NCBI RefSeq assembly: GCF_002278075.1 | Contig: NZ_CP022990.1 | Location: 2,542,001-2,606,000, forward strand | Direction of reading: 5' to 3' | Length of the DNA: 64,000 bases | From: Paraburkholderia aromaticivorans | Lineage (GTDB): Bacteria > Pseudomonadota > Gammaproteobacteria > Burkholderiales > Burkholderiaceae | In this document: one piece after another, positions 56,573-64,000 of the stretch | How the letters are laid out: each line of letters starts with the position of its first letter | How positions within the stretch are numbered: the stretch's first letter is position 1 | Translations under genes and position numbers: made by a program | Notes under the pieces: model-generated | Database searches by the model: none | What the model saw: only the letters and a program-made list of their open reading frames with translations | Told to the model about the DNA's origin: nothing

Positions 56573-57555
56573 ACACGGCGTTCGATTTCGCCTATCCGTG
56601 GCTGCTCGTGCTCGTGCCGCTGGCCGCGCTGCCGCTGTGGCCGCGGCGTCGCGACACGCTCGTCTTCTCCTGGGTCGCATGGCTTCCGGACGATCGCCTC
56701 GGGCGGTGGATCGGCTTCATCGGGCGGGGCAGCGCGGCGCTGGCGATGGCGGCTATCGTCGTGGGCCTCGCCGGGCCGGGGCGCTCGCAAAGGCAGGTGC
56801 TGCGAACGGGCAGCGGGGCGCAGATTCTGATCCTGATGGATCGCAGTGCGAGCATGGACGAAACGATGAATAGCAAAGGCGTGGAGTCGCCGGCCGGCGA
56901 GTCGAAGAACAAGGTGGCGCGCGCCTCGTTGACGAACTTCGTGGCGCAACGGCCCAACGACCGGCTCGCGTTCATGATGTTCGGCACGAGTTCGGTGCTG
57001 GCGATGCCGTTCACCTACGACGCCCGTGCGATCGAGGCGGCGATTGCGGGCACGGCGGTGGGTCGCGGCATGCCGGACACGCAACTCGACCGCGGCTTGC
57101 TGGCGGCGATTGGCGAGTTCAATGGAGGGGCGTCTTCGGGCCGGCGAGCGATCGTTCTCGTTTCAGACGGTGGCGCGAGACTCGACGCGCGGGTACGGCG
57201 GCTCATCCAGGACGGACTGACGCGCCACGAGATCGCGCTTTACTTTATCTACTTGCGCAGCGGCACCTACAGCCCCGATCTGAACGCCGCGGTGCCGGCG
57301 AACGAGTCTTCGGCCGAAGCCGAACTGCATCGCTTCTTCCTGTCGCTGAAGACACCCTACCGGCTTTTCCAGGCCGGCGATGCGCGAGCGATGAAGGACG
57401 CGATGGCGGAGATCAACCGGCAGCAAAACGCGCGGACCTCGTTTGTCGAGCATCTGCCGCGGCAGGATCTCAGTCCATATTGTTTCGCGATGGCGCTGTC
57501 CGGTTGTGCGCTGTTGCTGGCCTTGCGGGTGTTTCAGGTGAGGGCCTGGTCGTGA
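56569..57555 (+). CDS. mxaC: MxaC, membrane vWA protein
   Basis: A 328-residue BatA-like protein: N-terminal helices, a vWA domain with MIDAS LMDRSASMDE and a final helix (YCFAMALSGCALLLALRVF). It overlaps mxaA (ATGA) and mxaK. Confidence 0.9.
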   Translation: MNTAFDFAYPWLLVLVPLAALPLWPRRRDTLVFSWVAWLPDDRLGRWIGFIGRGSAALAMAAIVVGLAGPGRSQRQVLRTGSGAQILILMDRSASMDETMNSKGVESPAGESKNKVARASLTNFVAQRPNDRLAFMMFGTSSVLAMPFTYDARAIEAAIAGTAVGRGMPDTQLDRGLLAAIGEFNGGASSGRRAIVLVSDGGARLDARVRRLIQDGLTRHEIALYFIYLRSGTYSPDLNAAVPANESSAEAELHRFFLSLKTPYRLFQAGDARAMKDAMAEINRQQNARTSFVEHLPRQDLSPYCFAMALSGCALLLALRVFQVRAWS

Positions 57556-58154
57556 AGCGCGCGTCGATTCACGTCATCTTCGCGGCCGTCGCGCTGTGCT
57601 GCGCCAGCGTCGCGGCGTATGACTGGGTTCGCCTGCGGCACGCGGAGCACGTCAATCAGGCGGTGGCCGCGGCCGCGGCTGAAACAGGCAGGACGGCGGG
57701 CAAAACGGGCGCGGCGGGGGCTCGGCGCAACGACGGCAACGAGCGCAACGAGGGCGACGACGGCAACGAGGCCCAGGTCCGGCTCGCGCGCGCCATCGCA
57801 TTGTCGAAAGCGGGTGTCTACGATAGGGCAGGCCTGCTCTTCGAGGACCTGATCCGCGATGAGCATGCTGGCGAGGTGGGGCGCGCGGCGCTGTTCGATC
57901 TGGGCAACATGTACCTGCGTGAAGGCGTGGGCGACAGCCGGTCCGGCACGGTTCGCTCGGCGGCCATGATCGAGGAGGCCAAGGCGCGCTATCGGACCTT
58001 GCTGCGCGCGGCGCCGGATGATTGGGATGCGCGTTACAACCTGGAGCGCGCGCTGTGGCTTGCGCCTGAAACGCGCTCCGCGGCCGACGCGCCCGAGGTC
58101 AAGTCGCAGCACAACGTCAAGGTGAGCGATCCGCAAAGCAAGGATCTGCCATGA
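57552..58154 (+). CDS. mxaK: MxaK
   Basis: A 200-residue membrane-anchored protein (helix at about residues 6-22) with a tetratricopeptide-like region (ALFDLGNMYLREG, ARYNLERALWLAPE). It starts with GTG overlapping the mxaC stop (GTGA). A Gly/Asn/Glu-rich repeat lies at about residues 55-75. Confidence 0.85.
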   Translation: MKRASIHVIFAAVALCCASVAAYDWVRLRHAEHVNQAVAAAAAETGRTAGKTGAAGARRNDGNERNEGDDGNEAQVRLARAIALSKAGVYDRAGLLFEDLIRDEHAGEVGRAALFDLGNMYLREGVGDSRSGTVRSAAMIEEAKARYRTLLRAAPDDWDARYNLERALWLAPETRSAADAPEVKSQHNVKVSDPQSKDLP

Positions 58155-59104
58155 ACTTCGGCGCGCTGATGCGAGGGTTCTCCGGCAAGCGGCACTGGAC
58201 GACACCCGTGGCGCTCCTGCTGCTGATCGCGGCGGTCGCCATGCCCCGCGTGATACTGCCGCGCAATACGTTCAGCTACATCGTCACCTTCGACATTACG
58301 CAAAGCATGGACGTCGAGGACGTCGCGCTCGATGGCGCGCCGGTGGGCCGGCTGGCGTTCGCGCGGGCGGCGACACGCGACGCGATAGGGCGATTGCCGT
58401 GCGGCTCGAAGGTGGGCTGGAGTGTGTTCACCGGTCAGAGAACACTGCTGTTGCTGGCGCCCGTCGAAGTCTGCAGCAACTATGACGCGCTGCTGTCGTC
58501 GCTCGACAGGATCGACTGGCGGATGCGCTGGACCAACTGGAGCCGCATTGCCGAGGGCGGTGTCTATTCCGCGGTTCGCGTAGCGCATGACCTCGGCCAT
58601 GGCGCGGCCGTCGTGTTCGTTACCGATGGCCAGGAGGCGCCGCCAATCCTGCCTTCCGAAGCGCCGGCGCGGGACATCAACCCTGCTCAGGTCAAGGGCT
58701 GGCTGATCGGCGTGGGCGGCGATCAAGCCGCGCCGATTCCGCACAGCGATGCCGACGGCCGACGTAGCGGCTACTGGCAGGCCGACGATGTGATCCAGAT
58801 TCCGACACCGCCGGGCGCCGCATCACAGGCGGAAAGCCACGAGGAGCTGTCCGAATTGCACGGGCACTACCTCGCCGCCGTGGCCGAACAGATCGGCTTC
58901 GGATACCGCCGCCTGTCGAGCGCGACATCCTTGAGCGACGCCATGCTCGATGCGCGGTTCGCTCACCGCGAGCCGGTGCCGACCGATTTGCGCTGGTGTC
59001 CCGCGCTGCTTGCGTTGCTGCTGCTCGCCTGGCGATTCGCGCCTGACTTCGGTTGGACGAGGCGTCGCGCGAGCGGCGCACGCGCGCACTCTTCATATGT
59101 GTGA
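58151..59104 (+). CDS. mxaL: MxaL, membrane vWA protein
   Basis: A 317-residue vWA protein with MIDAS-like FDITQSMDVED, GGVYSAVRVAHDLGHGAAVVFVTDGQEAPP and flanking helices. It is the last gene of mxaRSACKL and overlaps mxaK by ATGA. No mxaD follows. Confidence 0.88.
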   Translation: MNFGALMRGFSGKRHWTTPVALLLLIAAVAMPRVILPRNTFSYIVTFDITQSMDVEDVALDGAPVGRLAFARAATRDAIGRLPCGSKVGWSVFTGQRTLLLLAPVEVCSNYDALLSSLDRIDWRMRWTNWSRIAEGGVYSAVRVAHDLGHGAAVVFVTDGQEAPPILPSEAPARDINPAQVKGWLIGVGGDQAAPIPHSDADGRRSGYWQADDVIQIPTPPGAASQAESHEELSELHGHYLAAVAEQIGFGYRRLSSATSLSDAMLDARFAHREPVPTDLRWCPALLALLLLAWRFAPDFGWTRRRASGARAHSSYV

Positions 59105-59388
59105 AGCAGCGTTTCTCACAGCGCTTTTCAAAACCTATTGAGGGTCTGGAAAAACTTCAGCGGATAGCCTACGCTTAAGCGAGCCGGCCTTTTGGGGACG
59201 AAGGCATTGCCTCCGCCCGTCTGTGCGCAGCCGACCCATCCTGACAAAGCAATCAACGGTTCAAAATCGTACGCTTTTGTTGTTTGAGAGGGTTGTGCCA
59301 TCCTGCTTTTCTACGCCGTCGGTGGCGTGGATGAATGCCGCACTCCAGCGCTGAAATTCTTGAACAATAAAAAGCCAAGGAGACACTC
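59105..59388. other. Intergenic region before second quinoprotein gene
   Basis: 284 bases with an AT-richer 3' half and an AAGGAGA ribosome site before 59389. Two GG-N10-GC matches (59148-59161, and within AAGGCATTGCCTCCGC near 59202) have poor flanking bases, so no promoter is called. Confidence 0.5.
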
Positions 59389-61122
59389 ATGCCATTCATT
59401 CGGATTCCAGACGCTATTGGTCTTTCCCTGCTCGCGGTCGTATTCGGCTTGCCTGCCGCCTACGCCGCGGACGAAGTTCAAAACAGTTCGACCACGACGA
59501 GTTCGCCCGTGCCCTCCACGCTGCAGCCCGTGAGCCAGGAGCAGCTCGATTCGGCAGCCACCACGTCGAGCGACTGGCTGCTTTCGAACGGCTCCTACGC
59601 GCAGACGCGCTACTACCGCGGCGCACAAATCAACAAGACGAACGTGTCGAAACTCAGGCCGGCTTTCATATTCCAGACAGCCGTCAACGAGTCGATGGAA
59701 ACGGCGCCGATCGTATCGAATGGTGTGATGTTCATTACCACCTCGTTCAACCATGTGTATGCGGTCGACGCGGTGACGGGCAAGGAATACTGGCATTACA
59801 AGCACAAGATGGGCTCGGTCACGACGTTTTGTTGCGGGCCCAACAATCGCGGCGTAGCCATCGCCGGCGAGCGGCTCTATATGGGCACGCTCGACGCGAA
59901 ACTCATCGCGCTCGACGCAAAAACGGGCAACGTGCTGTGGCAAACGCAGATTGCCGACCCCGATGCGGGCTATTCGGAAACGATGGCGCCCACGGTTGTG
60001 GACGGCAAGGTGTTGATCGGCACGAACGGCGGCGAATACGGCATTCGCGGCTTCCTCAAGGCGTTCGATGCGAACTCCGGTCAATTGCTGTGGACGTTCT
60101 ATACGATTCCGGAAACAGGCCAGGAAGGCGTGTGGGCCACGAAGGACGCGACCGGCCGCGACGAGAAACGCGACATCGATGCGGAGAAAAAACAGCTCGC
60201 CGCAAAAGGTGGCGACTTCTACAAGACGCTCGGCGGCGGTGTGTGGATGGCGCCCGCTGTCGATCGGCAAACGCATACGGTGTTCTTCGTGGTCGGCAAT
60301 CCTTCGCCGGACCTGTACGGCGCAATCAGGCCGGGAGACAACCTGTATACGGATTCGCTCGTCGCGATCGACCTGGACACCGGCAAATACAAATGGCACT
60401 TCCAGTATGTGCCGCATGACGTGTGGGACCTGGACGCCGTGAGCCCGCCGATGCTCATCGACGTGCGTGACACCAACGGCAAGATGATTCCGGGTGTGGT
60501 GCACGGCGGCAAGACCGGCCACGTGTACGTTCACGATCGCGCCACCGGGCGGCTGATCCGCTATTCGCAGGCGATGATTCCCCAGGAGAACATGTGGACG
60601 CTGCCGACCGCCGCCGGCGCGCGGATGCTGCCTGGCGCCAACGGCGGGGTCGAGTGGTCGCCGATGGCATTCGATCCGCGAACGCGCCTCGTGTATGCGG
60701 CCAATCTGCATCAGCCGATGACGTATCAGGTCGAGGACGCCGCCTATCCGGGCGGCAGCAAGCTGTGGCTGGGCGGCGCGTTCAAGACGATCCCGGCCGA
60801 GCGGCAATGGGGCAAGCTGTCCGCCGTCAACGTCGACACGGGCAAGGTGACGTGGGACTTTAAGACCGACGAACCGCTCATTGGCGGCGTGCTGGCGACG
60901 GCAGGCGGACTGGTATTCAATGGCGAAGGCAACGGCCTGTTCCGCGCATTCGATTCGGCCACCGGCAAGAAGCTCTGGGAGTTCCAGTGCGGCGCAGGCG
61001 TCAATGCGCCCGCGGTGTCGTACATGGTGCACGGTAAGCAGTACATCGCGGTTGCGGCGGGCGGCAACACGCAACTCGACTTCAAGCGCGGCAACACCGT
61101 GCTCGTCTTCGCGCTGCCATGA
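59389..61122 (+). CDS. PQQ-dependent alcohol dehydrogenase with putative lanthanide site
   Basis: A 577-residue periplasmic quinoprotein (signal peptide ending AAYAA, about residue 27) without a fused haem domain. Key residues: vicinal Cys148-Cys149 ([11 protein letters not shown]), Glu216, Asn304, catalytic Asp347 and Asp349 (WDLDAV), the +2 Asp pattern of lanthanide enzymes. It differs from XoxF throughout and has an Asp/Lys-rich insert at about residues 252-275. The substrate is unknown: probably an alcohol other than methanol. The next gene is a cytochrome c. Confidence 0.88.
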   Translation: MPFIRIPDAIGLSLLAVVFGLPAAYAADEVQNSSTTTSSPVPSTLQPVSQEQLDSAATTSSDWLLSNGSYAQTRYYRGAQINKTNVSKLRPAFIFQTAVNESMETAPIVSNGVMFITTSFNHVYAVDAVTGKEYWHYKHKMGSVTTFCCGPNNRGVAIAGERLYMGTLDAKLIALDAKTGNVLWQTQIADPDAGYSETMAPTVVDGKVLIGTNGGEYGIRGFLKAFDANSGQLLWTFYTIPETGQEGVWATKDATGRDEKRDIDAEKKQLAAKGGDFYKTLGGGVWMAPAVDRQTHTVFFVVGNPSPDLYGAIRPGDNLYTDSLVAIDLDTGKYKWHFQYVPHDVWDLDAVSPPMLIDVRDTNGKMIPGVVHGGKTGHVYVHDRATGRLIRYSQAMIPQENMWTLPTAAGARMLPGANGGVEWSPMAFDPRTRLVYAANLHQPMTYQVEDAAYPGGSKLWLGGAFKTIPAERQWGKLSAVNVDTGKVTWDFKTDEPLIGGVLATAGGLVFNGEGNGLFRAFDSATGKKLWEFQCGAGVNAPAVSYMVHGKQYIAVAAGGNTQLDFKRGNTVLVFALP

Positions 61123-61739
61123 CGACGCCGATGCCGCGGACAACACGGCGGCCGGCGCGCCGCTCGTGGACGGTATGGCTATGCGGCTGGTTCGCCGCCG
61201 CATGGCTGCCGTTGCACGCGCATGCCGACGCCGAGGCGGGCAAGGCGAAAGCGCAGGTGTGCGTGGCCTGTCATGGGCCGATGGGCAATTCGACCAATCC
61301 GGACTATCCAATTCTGGCGGGGCAGACTGCGCGTTATATCTATCTGCAGTTGAAGGACTTCAAGGAAGGGCGGCGCAGCGACCCGCGCATGTCACCGATG
61401 GCGGCCAACCTCTCGCGCGAGGACATGCAGGATCTGGCCGATTACTTCGCCGCTCAAAAGCTGGTGGCCGTTCCATTCAAGTCCGATAACGCGAGCATCG
61501 AAGCGGGAGGGAAGAAAGCGGGCGAGGTGTTGTGCACGATGTGCCACCTGGGCGGCTTTTCCGGCCAGAATGAAATTCCGCGCGTCTCGGGTCAACTGTA
61601 TCCGTACATCGTCAAGCAATTGCAGGACTTCCGCTCGCACACGCGGACCAACGATGCCGGCAATATGGCGAGCGTGACGCGCAATCTGACCGACGACGAC
61701 ATCCGCAATCTGGCCGCCTACATCAACAATCTGCAATAG
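61119..61739 (+). CDS. Dihaem c4-like cytochrome c
   Basis: A 206-residue exported cytochrome with two haem motifs, CVACH (48-52) and CTMCH (139-143), in two class I-like halves, each with a Met-containing segment (DPRMSPMA and GNMASVT). It overlaps the dehydrogenase stop (ATGA), so it is its probable electron acceptor. Signal peptide to about residue 36. Confidence 0.9.
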   Translation: MTTPMPRTTRRPARRSWTVWLCGWFAAAWLPLHAHADAEAGKAKAQVCVACHGPMGNSTNPDYPILAGQTARYIYLQLKDFKEGRRSDPRMSPMAANLSREDMQDLADYFAAQKLVAVPFKSDNASIEAGGKKAGEVLCTMCHLGGFSGQNEIPRVSGQLYPYIVKQLQDFRSHTRTNDAGNMASVTRNLTDDDIRNLAAYINNLQ

Positions 61740-61754
61740 CAGGGAGGAGCTGCG

Positions 61755-62417
61755 ATGAAAGAGACGCTGACCCGCGCCATGGCGACGGTCGTTCTAGTTG
61801 CGGGCGCATTCGTTGCATGTGTGCCCGTGCATGCGCAAGGCGACGGGGAAACGAACAGGCAACTGCTCGCCGCCGCGAAAGACGCAGACCCGCCGTCGGT
61901 TCTTTCGGCGCTTCAGCGCGGGGCGGCAGTGGACGCCCTGAACCGCATCGGCGACACCGCGCTGATTACCGCCTGCAAGAAAGGCGATGTGGCAACCGCG
62001 CGCATGCTGATCGAACATGGCGCGAACGTCCGGCATGCGAATGCGCCGGGCGTCACGCCATTGATGGCCGCCGCGTACGGCGGCTTTGACGAAATCGTCG
62101 CGCTCCTGCTGGCGCACGATGCGGATCCTCTCGCCACGGATCGCATCGGCAAGACGGCCATGGAGTACGCGGCCGGTCAGGGACAAACGAAGGTCGTGAA
62201 TCAGCTGCTCGATGCCGGCGTCGACGTGAACCGCTCCTACAAGAACGATCTGACCGCGCTGATGTGGGCCGCGGGTTACGATCGTGCGGATACCGTCCGG
62301 CTGCTGATCGCACGCGGTGCGAATCGGGCGCTGAAGGAAAATCGGGGAATGACGGCAAGAGATATCGCCGTGCAAACAAAATCCGATCAGGTGGCTCGTC
62401 TGTTATCCGCGGGATAA
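61755..62417 (+). CDS. Secreted ankyrin-repeat protein
   Basis: A 220-residue protein with a signal peptide (ATVVLVAGAFVACVPVHAQ) and about five ankyrin repeats (RIGDTALITACKKGDVATARMLIEHGANV, then GVTPLMAAAYGGFDEIVALLLAHDADP and so on). It follows the cytochrome by 15 bases, so it is in the same operon. The partner is unknown; such periplasmic ankyrins often accompany redox enzymes. Confidence 0.85.
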   Translation: MKETLTRAMATVVLVAGAFVACVPVHAQGDGETNRQLLAAAKDADPPSVLSALQRGAAVDALNRIGDTALITACKKGDVATARMLIEHGANVRHANAPGVTPLMAAAYGGFDEIVALLLAHDADPLATDRIGKTAMEYAAGQGQTKVVNQLLDAGVDVNRSYKNDLTALMWAAGYDRADTVRLLIARGANRALKENRGMTARDIAVQTKSDQVARLLSAG

Positions 62418-62524
62418 AAGCTGTTAAGCGATGCGGGTTGCCGATCCGCATAGGGCTCGCGCAATTCGACGAGCACGCCGCTGTCGGCACGGCTGCGCGT
62501 CGCCGACGTTAGCCTGCTGCCCAT
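62387..62524 (-). CDS. Candidate 45-residue small ORF with strong ribosome site
   Basis: A short minus-strand ORF beginning MGSRLTSATRSRADSG, preceded by an optimal AAGGAGGTG seven bases before the ATG at 62524. It overlaps the ankyrin gene's 3' end by 31 bases. It is not pqqA: no ExxxY motif. The ORF resembles no protein I know; the ribosome site is the only real evidence. Confidence 0.3.
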   Translation of the reverse strand: MGSRLTSATRSRADSGVLVELREPYADRQPASLNSFYPADNRRAT

Positions 62525-62823
62525 ATACGAACACCTCCTTGCACGCTTGAGCGCATACGCTGCGCGAGCATCACAACTTCTGCGCCTATCTTCCCCCTGA
62601 CATCGAACTCTCCGGTTCTGTGGATTCGCCCACAGGCCCCCGGCTCAGTCGTGGCAACCCGGAAAACGCGGTCCCCACGAATTCAACCCGGCATTCCAGC
62701 CTTTCCATACCCGGCCCATCGCTCCAAGCCCGAGCTTTACCCGATTCAAGTTTGCACGCGCTGCGCCGATAAGAAGCAGGATGAATGCACCATTGCCGCG
62801 CTCCATGAGTAAGTATTACCCCT
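62525..62823. other. Intergenic region before receptor gene
   Basis: About 300 bases with lower GC content in parts and no ORF beyond the small minus-strand candidate. No sigma-54 site or palindrome like 3396/7186 is seen. Confidence 0.5.
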
Positions 62824-64000
62824 ATGTCAGATCTGCGTCACTTCGCGCGCAGTGCTATGTGCACGTTGCGCTTCACGTTGCTTGCCGCAGCGTCCACGGT
62901 TGTACCGGCACACACCGCTCGGGCGGTCGCGCAGCCGGACCCTTCTTCGAGTGAGCAGGCGCCGGGCGATCTCACCGCACTACCGCTGGAGACGTTGATG
63001 CAAGTAACGGTGAGTAGCGCCAGCCGCCTTGCTCAGCCGATATCCGACGCACCGGCCGCGGTCTACATTCTGACTGCCGTGGATATTCGCGACTTCGGGT
63101 GGAGGACGCTCGCGGATGCGCTCGCGTCGCTTCCCGGGCTGTACACCACCTACGACCGGACCTATTCCTATCTCGGCGCTCGCGGCTTTCAGCGCCCGGG
63201 CGACTACAACAGCCGGTTTCTGCTGCTCATCGACGGCGTCAGAACCAACGACTCGGTATTCGATCAGGCGGCCATCGGCACGGATTTTCCCGTGGACATG
63301 GACCTTGTCGAGCGGATCGAGTATGTGCCGGGGCCGGGATCGGCTGTGTACGGTTCGAATGCGCTGTTTGGCGTCGTGAACGTGATTACGAAGACCGGAG
63401 AGAGTCTGCGCGGCGCCCAGGTCGCGCTTGCGGCGGGGAGTTTCGGCGAGAAGCAGGCCCGCGCTACGTACGGTTGGCATGGCACGCATGGCGCGGACGT
63501 TCTGCTGTCCGCCAGTTCTTTTGTCAGCAACGGGCAGAGCCTGTTCTATCCAGAGTTCGATACGCCCGATCAGAACAACGGCGTAGCGCAAGGGCTCGAT
63601 TACGACCGCAGTCAGAAGTTGCTCGCGAAATTCGCGTACGGCGACTTCGGCCTCAGCATGGGCTATGGGAACCGGACGAAGGGCGTTCCCGGCGCGCCGT
63701 ATGGCGCGATATTCAATGCGCCGTTCAGCACGACCGATACGCATAGTTTTATCGACGGCACTTTTCAGCACACCATCGCGCAAGGCATACAACTGGCCTC
63801 GAGCGCCTACTGGGGGCGCTACGACTACCGCAGTCCGAGTCTGTATGCGCCCGGGCCGGTGGAGAACGTGGATGGCGATCACGCGCTTTGGTACGGCGTC
63901 GATGTTCACACCACGTTCACGTCCCTTCCGAGAAACAAAGTCGTGCTGGGTTTCGACTACACGCGCGATGCACGCCGTGACCAGTACAACTTCAACGTCG
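62824..64000 (+). CDS. TonB-dependent receptor, 3' end cut by window edge
   Basis: 392 open codons running off the right edge. A signal peptide (LRFTLLAAASTVVPAHTARA) is followed by a plug domain: LPLETLMQVTVSSASR, LADALASLPGLYTTYDRTYSYLGARGF, FLLLIDGVRTNDSVFD and IEYVPGPGSAVYGSNALFGVVNVITK. Then the barrel begins. An in-frame stop at 62806 limits the start to 62824 or later. It could import a compound used by the neighbouring quinoprotein system; its substrate is unknown. Confidence 0.85.
   Translation, partial: MSDLRHFARSAMCTLRFTLLAAASTVVPAHTARAVAQPDPSSSEQAPGDLTALPLETLMQVTVSSASRLAQPISDAPAAVYILTAVDIRDFGWRTLADALASLPGLYTTYDRTYSYLGARGFQRPGDYNSRFLLLIDGVRTNDSVFDQAAIGTDFPVDMDLVERIEYVPGPGSAVYGSNALFGVVNVITKTGESLRGAQVALAAGSFGEKQARATYGWHGTHGADVLLSASSFVSNGQSLFYPEFDTPDQNNGVAQGLDYDRSQKLLAKFAYGDFGLSMGYGNRTKGVPGAPYGAIFNAPFSTTDTHSFIDGTFQHTIAQGIQLASSAYWGRYDYRSPSLYAPGPVENVDGDHALWYGVDVHTTFTSLPRNKVVLGFDYTRDARRDQYNFNV

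Noticed and set aside
59320..59345. GGCGTGGATGAATGC before the second quinoprotein gene as a sigma-54 promoter
   Set aside because: Spacing of 11 again; other GG-N10-GC matches nearby lack the flanking consensus.
59311..61311. 666-codon minus-strand frame over the second quinoprotein gene
   Set aside because: Exactly opposite an intact quinoprotein gene; no domain recognised.

Overview
The window is a dense, high-GC (visibly mid-60s %) chromosomal island for aerobic, lanthanide-type methanol/formaldehyde oxidation coupled to Calvin-cycle CO2 fixation. Red-type (form IC) RuBisCO with cbbX, an archaeal-like tetrahydromethanopterin (H4MPT) pathway, XoxF, DmrB and very tight ATGA-overlapping operons all point to Burkholderiales, most likely Paraburkholderia. 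That assignment is inference from gene content and protein recognition, not a database result. I see no rRNA, tRNA, insertion sequence, prophage or CRISPR array, and no clearly broken gene. The first and last genes are cut by the window edges.

Layout, left to right. (1) 1-1154, minus: phosphoglycolate phosphatase (partial) and cbbY. (2) 1308-7072: exbD, exbB, tonB, a PQQ-associated beta-propeller protein and a TonB-dependent receptor. (3) 7274-13931: a sensor kinase, then a minus-strand run read from the right as cytochrome b561, hydrolase, pqqB, pqqC, pqqD, pqqE, response regulator. (4) 14010-18906, minus: fhcBADC, the formyltransferase/hydrolase complex. (5) 19193-24335: methylofuran/H4MPT biosynthesis genes (hisA-like, mfnD, mfnF, mfnE, mfnB, DUF447). 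(6) 24437-24511: the 24-residue pqqA, about 12 kb from the other pqq genes. (7) 24985-34186, plus: cbbL-S-X-F-P-T-A-E. (8) 34209-38344, minus: dihydropteroate-synthase-like protein, dmrB and an AcoR-type sigma-54 activator. (9) 38789-47388: folB-like gene, a four-Cys secreted protein, fae, citG-like gene, mptN-like ligase, mch, ATP-grasp gene, mtdB, beta-RFAP synthase, PCD. (10) 47812-53510, plus: xoxF, xoxG, xoxJ, an unknown secreted protein, a cbbR-type LysR gene and a DUF2380-like gene. (11) 53721-59104, plus: mxaRSACKL. (12) 59389-64000, plus: a second quinoprotein dehydrogenase with a putative lanthanide Asp, a dihaem cytochrome c, a secreted ankyrin protein and the start of a second TonB-dependent receptor.

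How it fits together: XoxF (PQQ plus lanthanide) oxidises methanol to formaldehyde and passes electrons to XoxG. Fae, MtdB, Mch and Fhc take formaldehyde to formate on H4MPT and methylofuran, whose biosynthesis genes are interleaved. Formate would be oxidised to CO2 elsewhere in the genome, and the cbb genes fix CO2. Not seen here: mxaF/mxaI, mtdA, ftfL, formate dehydrogenase, mfnA/mfnC, cbbG/cbbK.

The most interesting pattern is regulatory. Five sites with the exact GG-N10-GC spacing of -24/-12 sigma-54 promoters lie just upstream of fhcB, pqqA, the PCD-led H4MPT block, xoxF and mxaR, and an AcoR-type sigma-54 activator is encoded inside the island. Two of these sites share 15 identical bases. 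This suggests one sigma-54 regulon covering methanol oxidation, PQQ supply, enzyme maturation and formaldehyde oxidation. The cbbR-type regulator sits next to xoxF rather than next to cbbL.
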